DNA of 11,488 nt from Bacteroidales bacterium (GTDB lineage Bacteria; Bacteroidota; Bacteroidia; Bacteroidales; UBA932): assembly GCA_017478685.1 (NCBI GenBank), contig JAFVDC010000196.1:1-11488 (forward strand), read 5' to 3'. Under the pieces are notes generated by a model, which saw only the letters and a list, made by a program, of their open reading frames with translations, was not told where the DNA came from and did no database searches. The position numbers and the translations under genes were made by a program. Shown here piece after piece: positions 1-6,435 of the stretch (its first letter is position 1; each line of letters begins with the position of its first letter).

Positions 1-70
1 AAATGGTTCTGTTGATTAAATTACTATTTAACGGCCTAAAGTTAATCATTATCCGCCACTTGTCCAAACG
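1..70. other. AT-rich intergenic edge with no gene seen
   Basis: I see no credible gene here. The only structure is a short inverted repeat, TTAAAT at 16-21 and ATTTAA at 26-31 around a 4-base loop. No TAnnTTTG promoter box is visible on either strand. The stretch lies beyond the terminator of the leftward mnmE transcript and probably belongs to the spacer before the next gene outside the window. Confidence 0.5.
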
Positions 71-99
71 AAAAGCCCCCTGGAGCGAATCCAGAGGGC
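71..99 (-). terminator. Intrinsic terminator after mnmE
   Basis: Arms at 75-84 and 90-99 form a 10-bp stem with one mismatch (79/95) around the 5-base loop 85-89. Read on the minus strand, the stem is followed directly by TTTTCGTTT. This is the expected layout of a Rho-independent terminator, and it lies 57 bases past the mnmE stop codon. It probably ends the rho-mnmE transcript. Confidence 0.8.
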
Positions 100-155
100 C
101 TGACAGGTTCAGGTCTCAGTCCCGGAGACTACGGCTCACCGCCACGGGGGGCGGT
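99..155 (-). other. Structured 3' untranslated region of the mnmE mRNA
   Basis: Between the mnmE stop and the terminator there are three further potential hairpins. Arms 138-143/150-155 form a 6-bp stem starting at the base next to the stop codon. Arms 113-117/125-129 form a 5-bp stem. Arms 99-103/109-113 form a 5-bp stem. The last two share base 113 and the last shares base 99 with the terminator, so not all can be complete at once. No tRNA cloverleaf or familiar RNA family was recognised. It may simply stabilise the mRNA 3' end. Confidence 0.45.
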
Positions 156-1571
156 CTATTTCCCGATGCAGTGATTGGCGAAGATGTTGTGGAGGACGGA
201 TTCGGGGGAGAGGCCGAGGTCTTTGCCAAGGATCAGGTTGACGGAGGCGATGGCGGCGCGGAGGTCTTCGGCCACGAGGTCTGTGGGGATGCCGCTCCCC
301 AGTGCAGCCGCCGTGCGCTGCAGGGAAACGGCCGAAGCGGTGAGGGCTTCGTAGTGCCGGAGGTTGGTGACAATGGTCCCGGATTCTGCCGTCAGGAGCT
401 CTTTTTGTGAGGCCGAAAGGGCCGATTTCAGCTCTTCAAGCCCCGAACCGGTCTTTGTGGATAGTGTAATAATAACAGGCTTATTATCAGCACATATAAC
501 AACTTTGTTTGCGAGTGTAACAAAATTGTTAATATCGTTTTCCGATAATTTATCGGCCTTGTTGAGTATGACGAACAGGCTCTTTCCGGAGCCTTTGGTC
601 TTGCCAAGAATGAGCCTCAGGTCCTCCTCGAATTCGGCCACGGGGAGAGTGCAATCCAGAACTCCGAGGATGACTTCGGCCTCGGAAATTTTCTTGAAAG
701 TGCGCTCGATTCCTATCTTCTCAATCTGGTCCTCCGACTCCCGGATTCCGGCAGTATCGATGAATCGGAAGGTGAGTCCGCCAATCTGGAGAGTCTCCTC
801 AATTGTGTCGCGGGTGGTCCCTTTTATGGCCGAAACGATGGCCCTGTCTTCACCGACAAGGGCGTTGAGAAGGGAGCTCTTTCCGGCGTTGACTGCGCCC
901 ACGATTGCAACCGGAATACCGTTTTTTATCATGTTGCCCTGGCGGAACGATGCGGCAAGTTTTTCCACATGCTTCAGCGTCCCGTTGACTAGGCCAGCAA
1001 GCTTTTCTCTGTCGGCAAACTCCACGTCTTCCTCTGAGAAGTCAAGCTCCAGCTCAAGTAGGGAAGCCATTTCAAGGAGTTCGGCCCGGAGGCCTTCCAG
1101 TTCTTTGGAGAAGCCGCCCCTAAGCTGATTCATGGCCACGCGGTGAGAAGCTTCAGTTGTAGATGAGATGACATCTGCAACAGCCTCTGCCTGAGCCAAA
1201 TCCATTTTTCCGTTAAGGAAGGCGCGCTTGGTGAATTCTCCTGGTTCGGCCATTCTGGCGCCGGCCTCTGTCAGGAGCCTTATGGCCTCTGATACAATAT
1301 AAGCCGAAGCATGGGTGGAGATCTCTACGGAGTCTTCTCCGGTGTAACTGTGCGGTGCGCGGAATACGGAAACCAGGACAGTGTCAAGCCTGGGGATATC
1401 ACCGTAGTGGATTGTGTAACCGTCTGCTGCAGAAATGGTTCCGGATTTTAATTTAACAACCGCATCAGTTACATCGAAGGCCTTGGGGCCGCTTACACGT
1501 ATTATGGAAATTGCTCCGGTACCAGGAATGGTGGCCGGAGCAACTATTGTGTCCTGAAAGATATTCTTCAT
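156..1571 (-). CDS. mnmE: MnmE, tRNA uridine-5-carboxymethylaminomethyl synthesis GTPase
   Basis: MnmE is a potassium-activated GTPase that works with MnmG in the cytoplasm to modify the wobble uridine (U34) of certain tRNAs. The 471 residues match the usual length. The N-terminal folate-binding domain (about 1-120) contains SYTGEDSVEIS at 75-85 and AEPGEFTKRAFLNGKMDLAQ at 108-127. A helical domain follows and encloses the G domain: G1 GAVNAGKS 225-232, G2 GTTRDT 251-256, G3 DTAG 272-275, G4 NKAD 337-340. The protein ends in the diagnostic CIGK, whose cysteine is required for tRNA modification. The G1 loop has Val where many homologues have Pro, and residues 86-89 read THAS where CHGG-like sequence is common; neither should abolish GTP binding. 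The ATG shares its first base with the rho TAA stop (TAATG), so translation is probably coupled to rho. No separate promoter was seen. Confidence 0.97.
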   Translation of the reverse strand: MKNIFQDTIVAPATIPGTGAISIIRVSGPKAFDVTDAVVKLKSGTISAADGYTIHYGDIPRLDTVLVSVFRAPHSYTGEDSVEISTHASAYIVSEAIRLLTEAGARMAEPGEFTKRAFLNGKMDLAQAEAVADVISSTTEASHRVAMNQLRGGFSKELEGLRAELLEMASLLELELDFSEEDVEFADREKLAGLVNGTLKHVEKLAASFRQGNMIKNGIPVAIVGAVNAGKSSLLNALVGEDRAIVSAIKGTTRDTIEETLQIGGLTFRFIDTAGIRESEDQIEKIGIERTFKKISEAEVILGVLDCTLPVAEFEEDLRLILGKTKGSGKSLFVILNKADKLSENDINNFVTLANKVVICADNKPVIITLSTKTGSGLEELKSALSASQKELLTAESGTIVTNLRHYEALTASAVSLQRTAAALGSGIPTDLVAEDLRAAIASVNLILGKDLGLSPESVLHNIFANHCIGK

Positions 1572-3331
1572 TAATCGTAGCGACTGAACTTGGACATGTT
1601 GTCTATGAGGTCCTTGTTGGTCTTGAACTCGTCCATGTGCTGCTGCATCCAGGTCATGGCCTCTACGGGGTTCATATCCGAGAGGAGCTTGCGGAGAATC
1701 CAGATGCGGTTGTTGGTGTAGGAGTCGTAGAGGAGGTCGTCGCGGCGCGTAGAGGAAAGAACCAGGTTCACGGCCGGGAAGATACGCTTGTTGGACAGGT
1801 TGCGGTCCAGTTGGAGCTCCATGTTGCCGGTGCCCTTGAATTCCTCGAAGATGACGTCGTCCATCTTGGAGCCGGTTTCCGTGAGGGCTGTGGCAAGGAT
1901 GGTAAGGGAGCCGCCTCCTTCAATGTTACGGGCTGCGCCGAAGAAGCGCTTGGGCTTCTGGAGGGCGTTGGCATCCACACCGCCGGTGAGAACCTTTCCG
2001 GAAGCCGGCTGCACGGTGTTGTAGGCGCGTGCAAGGCGGGTGATGGAGTCCAACAGGATTACTACGTCGTGGCCGCATTCCACCAGGCGGCGGGCTTTGT
2101 CAAGCACCATGTTGGCCACTTTGACGTGCCTTTCGGCGGGTTCGTCGAAGGTAGAAGCCACAACTTCGGCCTTGACGCTTCGCTGCATGTCCGTGACTTC
2201 CTCCGGGCGCTCATCTATGAGGAGCACAATCTCGTAGACCTCCGGGTGGTTGTCGGCGATAGCGTTTGCAATGGCCTTCAGGAGCATGGTTTTACCGGTT
2301 TTGGGCTGCGCCACGATAAGGCCGCGCTGGCCCTTGCCGATGGGCGTGAACATGTCCACAACCCTTATGCTCTGGTCTTTCTCATGGCCGTGGCCAAGGA
2401 GATTGAATTTCTCCGTGGGGAACAGGGGAGTAAGGAAGTCGAAGGGAACCCTGTCGCGGACGAATTCCGGCGTGCGGCCGTTTATGAACTTGATGCGCAC
2501 AAGAGGGAAGTACTTGTCTCCCTCACGGGGAGGACGGATTTCACCGGTGACGGTGTCTCCGTTCTTGAGCGCATTCTGCTTAATCTGCTGCTGGGAGACA
2601 TAGATGTCGTCCGGGCTGTTAAGATAATTATAGTCAGAGGAACGAAGGAAGCCATAGCCGTCCGGCATGATCTCCAGCACGCCGGTAGCCTCTACGGAAC
2701 CCTCGAATTCAATTCTCTTGGGTTTTTCGGGCTGTTTCTCCGGTTGCTTCTCAGGTTGCTTTTCCGGCTGCTTCTCAGGCTGTTTTTCGGCCTGCTTCTC
2801 CTGCTGTTTGTCCTGGCGGGACTTGCCCTTTTTGCCTTCACGCACCTGATGCGGGGGATTGGCTTCGTCGTCCTTGAGGTCTTCAAAGAGGTTTTGGATG
2901 AACTTCTTTCCGTTTTCAGGCTCTTCCGGCTTAGGGGCTTTGGCGGGGGCCGATGCTTCCGCGGCCTCTGCGGCAACGGCGGCTTTGGGCTTGCGTCCGC
3001 GCTTTTTGGGAGCGGGTTTTTCCTCCGGCTTGGGAGATTCCTCGACTTCGCTCGGAATGACAGAAGAGGCCGGAATGACAGAAGAGGCCGGCTTTGACGC
3101 CTCCTTGGGGGCGGCTTCGGCCTTAGGAGCCTCCTTCTTGGGGCGGCCGCGTTTTTTGGCGGGCCTTGGCTCCGTGGGTTTCTGGGCCTCAATCACGGCC
3201 TCGGTGTCCAAAATGGCAAACCCAAGGGTGGGAAGATCCATTTTTGCGGCACCTTTAATGTTTAGTTTTTCTCCAAGCGCCCTGAGCTCTGCTTCGCTCA
3301 TAGCGTTTAATTCTGCTAGTTTATGGGGCAT
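1571..3331 (-). CDS. rho: Transcription termination factor Rho with long disordered insert
   Basis: Rho is a hexameric RNA-dependent ATPase that terminates transcription. At 586 residues it is much longer than E. coli Rho (419). The Rho_N helical domain occupies about 1-45. A low-complexity insert rich in Lys, Glu, Pro and Ala spans about 46-205. The cold-shock-like RNA-binding domain follows (about 207-290, with [15 protein letters not shown]). The ATPase core has Walker A QPKTGKT at 342-348, [10 protein letters not shown] at 370-379, Walker B VVILLDS around 423-429, and the RNA-binding Q- and R-loop regions after it. The insert contains two AT-hook-like cores (KKRGRPKK 59-66, KKRGRKPK 109-116), a peptide from a palindromic DNA repeat (about 82-100) and a PEKQ tandem array (178-203). 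Such inserts are known in Bacteroidota; that of Bacteroides thetaiotaomicron Rho has been reported to drive phase separation. The start is the first ATG, about 50 bases after a consensus promoter; mnmE is coupled downstream. Confidence 0.97.
   Translation of the reverse strand: MPHKLAELNAMSEAELRALGEKLNIKGAAKMDLPTLGFAILDTEAVIEAQKPTEPRPAKKRGRPKKEAPKAEAAPKEASKPASSVIPASSVIPSEVEESPKPEEKPAPKKRGRKPKAAVAAEAAEASAPAKAPKPEEPENGKKFIQNLFEDLKDDEANPPHQVREGKKGKSRQDKQQEKQAEKQPEKQPEKQPEKQPEKQPEKPKRIEFEGSVEATGVLEIMPDGYGFLRSSDYNYLNSPDDIYVSQQQIKQNALKNGDTVTGEIRPPREGDKYFPLVRIKFINGRTPEFVRDRVPFDFLTPLFPTEKFNLLGHGHEKDQSIRVVDMFTPIGKGQRGLIVAQPKTGKTMLLKAIANAIADNHPEVYEIVLLIDERPEEVTDMQRSVKAEVVASTFDEPAERHVKVANMVLDKARRLVECGHDVVILLDSITRLARAYNTVQPASGKVLTGGVDANALQKPKRFFGAARNIEGGGSLTILATALTETGSKMDDVIFEEFKGTGNMELQLDRNLSNKRIFPAVNLVLSSTRRDDLLYDSYTNNRIWILRKLLSDMNPVEAMTWMQQHMDEFKTNKDLIDNMSKFSRYD
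2723..2800 (-). repeat. 12-bp tandem array encoding PEKQ units in Rho
   Basis: Six and a half degenerate 12-bp units encode EKQ, AEKQ, four PEKQ and a terminal PEK (Rho residues 178-203). The period is a multiple of three, so copy-number change keeps the reading frame. The units differ mainly at synonymous positions (CTG/TTG for Gln, CTC/TTC on the plus strand for Glu), which suggests an old expansion rather than a very recent one. Confidence 0.85.
3032..3066 (-). repeat. Palindromic repeat element inserted in frame in rho (copy A)
   Basis: Read on the minus strand the element begins CTTCTGTCATTCCGAGCGAA and ends GGAATCTCCC. Its ATTCC and GGAAT ends (3037-3041 and 3054-3058 on the plus strand) form an imperfect palindrome. 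It encodes [12 protein letters not shown] (Rho residues 83-94 onward) without breaking the frame. I recall sequences of this type as a widely dispersed bacterial palindromic repeat, recognisable as [10 protein letters not shown] in protein databases. A related copy lies at 7307-7352. Confidence 0.75.
3054..3089 (-). repeat. 18-bp exact tandem duplication in rho
   Basis: The 18-bp unit at 3054-3071 is repeated exactly at 3072-3089 and encodes ASSVIP twice (Rho residues 82-93). The left unit is the outer part of the palindromic element. The duplication therefore took in the element's edge and kept the frame. Identity of the two units points to a recent event. Confidence 0.9.
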
Positions 3332-3385
3332 AAAAATGTAGAATGTATTTCAAGTAAAGACGGCATCCCGAACGGAAAGCCGATG

Positions 3386-3416
3386 CAAAGATAGCAATAA
3401 TAATGGAATTATCAAA
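3386..3416 (-). promoter_or_regulatory. Bacteroidota-type promoter of rho
   Basis: On the minus strand TTTG (3413-3416) is followed by exactly 19 bases (3394-3412) and then TATCTTTG (3386-3393). This matches the Bacteroidota sigma-ABfr consensus TTTG-N19-TAnnTTTG at every specified position. The -33 box begins 3 bases beyond the lptD stop codon. Transcription would start near 3380, leaving a leader of about 50 bases before the rho ATG. No Shine-Dalgarno is seen; the bases just before the ATG are T-rich. Confidence 0.85.
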
Positions 3417-3418
3417 CG

Positions 3419-6349
3419 CTACCGGAGCATATTGTCCATGTAGGAATCGGACTTCTTGAAGCGGAGGAGGTCGGCCAGGGCCGAAGCATTTGCGGCAATG
3501 CGGAAACTGTAGCTCTTCCACTGGCCCATAGGCACCCATGACAGGGCTATGTTGAAGCAGTGGAGGTCATATGAAGCACTGATCTGGGTGGTTGTGAACT
3601 TCATGGCCATGACATCGAAGCCGGAAGTGGCCTGGATGCTCAGGCGAGGGGTGAGCTTTATGTTTCCGCTCACATTCAGTGTTTGGGTAAACCTCTTGTT
3701 CTCAATTAGTTCCTTGGTGGTACTCTGGTAGCTGTAGCTCTTGGAGTAGTTGAAACTGTAGCTGAAGTTGACGCTCCAGGGCGCGTTGCTGTTCATGTAG
3801 TACACATAGCCTCCGGGGATATACTCTCCCGTTATGGGATGGTAGTATATCCTCTCATAGGAAGCCGTAGCGCCTGAACCACCACCACCGCCGCCGCTCT
3901 TCCCGCCCGTACGCGTGCCGTCATCGCCGTCCGTGGCTCCCTTTCCGTTAAGTGAGAAAGAGGCCGACAGCGAAGCGTTTGTAAGCCTTGCAGGCACGCC
4001 CGTAGCCACAATGTTGAACTTGTTTATCTTCTTTCCCTGCTCATTGATGGCGTAAGGGTCGAAGTTAAGGTTTCCGCTTACGCTCACCTTGTTGAACAGC
4101 CTTGTGGATGCCGTGATGCCAATGTTCTGCATCCTCAGGGAGTCGGCCAGGAAGTTGTAGCTGGTGTTGATGTTGAGCTGGTCCAGAAGTTTCACCTTCT
4201 TGGAGCCCGTGCCGGTGGTGTCGCGGATGTCCCTCACCTTGGCCTCGAGGTTGTTGCCGATGCTAAGGGACATTGTGGCGCTCTTGCCCCTTCCGGGAGG
4301 GGAGGCGTTGTTGTGGTGCCCTGTAATACTGTATATATTATACCAGGTTTCGTCGTGGAAGGAGCCTCGTTTGTCGTAGTACGGGCTCAGGGTGCGCCAT
4401 CCGTTGAACGCCGTACCTTTTTCCGGGGAGAAGCTGAGGGACATGGAAGGCGTTATCACATGCCTTATGGCCTGCACCTTCCTGTGCTTGCCGAAGTTGA
4501 ACATGCCGTAGATACGCGTGCTCATGGACATGCTTCCGGAATAGGTGTGCGTGGCCCCGAAGCCGTTGAACGCCTTTCCGGGATCCGACACCACCTTCTG
4601 GGCTATCACGGGATTGCCCTCCTTGTCCGTAACCATTACTGGATTACCTTCTGCGTCCACTTCATTTTCCAGGTGCTGCTCTCCCTTAGAGAACATCCAG
4701 TTCATGCCGTAGGAAACGCTTGGCGTGACGTTTATGTACTTCAGGAGCGTGAAGTTTGGAAGGCCTATCTGGAAGTTGTGAGTCATGCCGTTTGTGAGTT
4801 TCCCAAGCGCCTTGATGGCAAGGGAGTCTCCAAACTCTTTCTGGCGGTATGTCTTGTTGTTGAGTTCGTCCACCACCGTGACATAGTTGCCGGTTTCGTC
4901 CAGTACAAAGTCCTGCATGTCCCTCAGTTTGAAGTTGATGCGGTTCTGAAGGGAAGTGGAATAGCCGAAGGAGATCTTCTCATAGAATTTCTCCTTTCCA
5001 ACCCTTGTCTTTTGCTTGAAGGGGTAGAAACGCGTAACCGAGAAGGTGATGTTGGGGAGGGTGAACGAATAGCTGGAGTCCCTGGAGTTCTGGTTGTGCA
5101 GGGCGTTCACGCTAAGGTTCATCTTGCCGTTCCAGTTGTGGGAATAGGAGATGGAGGAACTTATCTGGTTTTGCTGGGCGTCCGTGACGCTGCGGGCGTT
5201 GTAGCGGCTGTTGGACGGGCTGGAGAAGTTCACGGAAGCGCTGAACGATGTTCCGGGATGCGCCTTCGAGTCCTGCGTGTGGGACCACCTTAGGCCGAAG
5301 TTACGGGACTGCACGAAGTCTGCGCTGCCCTTTTCACCGGCTTGGTCGTTGGAGTAGGTGAGTGCCACCTGGCCGTTGAACTTGTAATTTACCTTGTACC
5401 TGGAGTTTATGTCCACGGCCCATGAACCGAGGGTGTAGTAGTCTCCGGTTACGGAAAGGTCAAAGTAGTCTCCGAACACAAAGTACATGCCGGCGTCCCT
5501 GATGTAGAAGCCGCGGGCCTGCTCCTCTCCGAAGGTGGGCATTAGCATGCCCGTTGCCCTGGAAGGCTTTTTCGGCACAAAGCCGAAGGGGAGGATGATG
5601 GGGAAGGCGGGGACATCGGCAATGACGGGCCATGCCGGGTCGAAGACGGTTTTCTGGGACGGCTTTGTGATTACCTTGGCCATTGTAAGGTTAAGGTAAT
5701 AGTGCGGGTGCTCGAGGTCGCAGACCGTGTACACGCCGTTTCTCATGTGGATGGACTTGTCCGGCATCATCTTTATCTTCTTGCCCTGCAGGAGGCCTTC
5801 GGCCTCTTTTGTTACCATGTTGGTAATGCGGGCCTTCCGGGTGTTGAAGTTGTAGTTGAGCTGGTCCATCTTGTATGTCTGGGCGCCTTCCGTCATTTCC
5901 GGGAGGCCCTTCCATTCTCCGGTGAGGGTGTCTTTCTGGCCGCGGGCGAACACGGTGTTGGCGTCCATGTCGTACTCAATGTAGTCTGCGGTGAGTTTCA
6001 TGTTCTGGTACTGCACCGTGGCGCCGCCGTAGTAGTATATCATGCGCTTGCCGCCGGAGAAATCCGTGATGATGGAATCCTTGGCGGTTGAAAAGGCCGG
6101 GACTTCAAGGGAACTCTTGGAGAGCATGTCAAGGGAGTCTGAGCGTGCCCTTGAAATGGAATCGGCAAGCACTGTGGTATCCCTTCTGGCCTTGTACATG
6201 CTGTCCCTTCTGGCAAAAATTACGGAATCCGGGATTTCCGCGCCGGTTGAATCCGGGAGCTGGCGGAATACGCGCGCACCGGCGTCCGGGGCCGAAAAAG
6301 CCGCGATAAACGCCAGGGCTATTAGATATTTCCGCAAAAATCCTTTCAT
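3419..6349 (-). CDS. lptD: LptD-type LPS assembly outer membrane protein
   Basis: LptD is the outer-membrane beta-barrel that delivers lipopolysaccharide to the cell surface as the end of the Lpt bridge. The 976-residue protein begins with a signal peptide (MKGFLRKYLIALAFIAAFSA, cleavage probably near residues 20-26). A periplasmic OstA/LptA-like domain (about 100-240) contains the typical ADYIEYDMDANTVFARG stretch at 121-137 and CDLEHPHYYL at 210-219. The rest is barrel, rich in alternating aromatic and polar strands, from about 240 to the end. Only two cysteines are seen (210 and 931), so the two-disulfide arrangement of E. coli LptD is absent. A glycine-rich loop (about residues 815-826) probably sits between strands. 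An upstream TTG in frame (6350-6352) gives a longer reading, but the ATG at 6347-6349 is preferred. It has its own promoter and is divergent from the amidase. Confidence 0.92.
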   Translation of the reverse strand: MKGFLRKYLIALAFIAAFSAPDAGARVFRQLPDSTGAEIPDSVIFARRDSMYKARRDTTVLADSISRARSDSLDMLSKSSLEVPAFSTAKDSIITDFSGGKRMIYYYGGATVQYQNMKLTADYIEYDMDANTVFARGQKDTLTGEWKGLPEMTEGAQTYKMDQLNYNFNTRKARITNMVTKEAEGLLQGKKIKMMPDKSIHMRNGVYTVCDLEHPHYYLNLTMAKVITKPSQKTVFDPAWPVIADVPAFPIILPFGFVPKKPSRATGMLMPTFGEEQARGFYIRDAGMYFVFGDYFDLSVTGDYYTLGSWAVDINSRYKVNYKFNGQVALTYSNDQAGEKGSADFVQSRNFGLRWSHTQDSKAHPGTSFSASVNFSSPSNSRYNARSVTDAQQNQISSSISYSHNWNGKMNLSVNALHNQNSRDSSYSFTLPNITFSVTRFYPFKQKTRVGKEKFYEKISFGYSTSLQNRINFKLRDMQDFVLDETGNYVTVVDELNNKTYRQKEFGDSLAIKALGKLTNGMTHNFQIGLPNFTLLKYINVTPSVSYGMNWMFSKGEQHLENEVDAEGNPVMVTDKEGNPVIAQKVVSDPGKAFNGFGATHTYSGSMSMSTRIYGMFNFGKHRKVQAIRHVITPSMSLSFSPEKGTAFNGWRTLSPYYDKRGSFHDETWYNIYSITGHHNNASPPGRGKSATMSLSIGNNLEAKVRDIRDTTGTGSKKVKLLDQLNINTSYNFLADSLRMQNIGITASTRLFNKVSVSGNLNFDPYAINEQGKKINKFNIVATGVPARLTNASLSASFSLNGKGATDGDDGTRTGGKSGGGGGGSGATASYERIYYHPITGEYIPGGYVYYMNSNAPWSVNFSYSFNYSKSYSYQSTTKELIENKRFTQTLNVSGNIKLTPRLSIQATSGFDVMAMKFTTTQISASYDLHCFNIALSWVPMGQWKSYSFRIAANASALADLLRFKKSDSYMDNMLR

Positions 6350-6374
6350 CAAGGCAGTTTTTTCACTATATTTG
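6344..6374 (+). promoter_or_regulatory. Probable promoter of the amidase gene
   Basis: TATATTTG (6367-6374) matches the -7 consensus TAnnTTTG. Nineteen bases upstream stands TTTC (6344-6347), one base off the -33 consensus TTTG. The -33 position overlaps the lptD start codon. Transcription would begin near 6381, leaving about 55 bases before the amidase ATG. Confidence 0.6.
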
Positions 6375-6396
6375 TGAGTAATATTAAACTTACAAA
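6371..6396. repeat. Dyad symmetry covering both predicted transcription starts
   Basis: TTTGTGAGT at 6371-6379 and ACTTACAAA at 6388-6396 are inverted copies with one mismatch around an 8-base A/T spacer. The outer ends are the TTTG parts of the two opposing -7 boxes, so much of the symmetry may just reflect that. The inner GTGAGT/ACTTAC extension goes beyond promoter consensus and could be an operator. Confidence 0.55.
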
Positions 6397-6423
6397 ATTA
6401 CTATTATTTCCAGAAATTACAAA
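6393..6423 (-). promoter_or_regulatory. Bacteroidota-type promoter of lptD
   Basis: On the minus strand TTTG (6420-6423) is separated by exactly 19 bases from TAATTTTG (6393-6400), matching TTTG-N19-TAnnTTTG. The start of transcription would fall near 6386, leaving a leader of about 37 bases. It reads toward the amidase promoter, and the two predicted start sites are only a few bases apart. Confidence 0.8.
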
Positions 6424-6435
6424 ACCGCCTTGAGC

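Larger units (their letters stand above)
6349..6433. repeat. 13-bp inverted repeat adjoining the lptD and amidase start codons
   Basis: TCAAGGCAGTTTT at 6349-6361 and AAAACCGCCTTGA at 6421-6433 are inverted copies with one mismatch. As a result both mRNA leaders carry AAAAC(C/T)GCCTTGA directly in front of their start codons. The right arm overlaps the lptD -33 box; the left arm begins inside the amidase promoter spacer. The arms could be binding sites for a shared regulator or a shared translation-initiation element. Confidence 0.75.

Noticed and set aside
99..155. Possible tRNA after mnmE
   Set aside because: Stems are 5-6 bp and partly overlap; there is no acceptor stem, anticodon arm or T-loop in the right order.
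3..410. Plus-strand frame starting at the left edge
   Set aside because: It runs through the terminator and antisense to mnmE, has no promoter and no recognisable protein features.
579..605. Second P-loop-like stretch GKTKGSGKS in MnmE
   Set aside because: The true G1 motif is at residues 225-232 with matching G2-G4. This stretch is in a surface segment between G3 and G4 and is a chance resemblance.
2723..2800. CRISPR-like or minisatellite array
   Set aside because: Units are 12 bp with no spacers and keep the rho frame. It is a coding repeat, not CRISPR.
3054..3089. Assembly error explaining the 18-bp duplication in rho
   Set aside because: Cannot be excluded, but the unit is short enough for a single read to span and keeps the frame, so a real duplication is simpler.
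1511..3097. A 528-residue open frame on the plus strand opposite rho
   Set aside because: It lies antisense to a certain rho gene, and its protein has low complexity tracts that mirror the rho repeats. Long antisense frames are expected opposite genes of this codon use.
6350..6352. TTG start for lptD one codon upstream
   Set aside because: The next codon is ATG, directly followed by a normal signal peptide. A TTG start adds nothing.
6430..6432. TTG start for the amidase
   Set aside because: ATG follows two codons later, and the TTG lies inside the inverted leader repeat shared with lptD, which suggests noncoding sequence.
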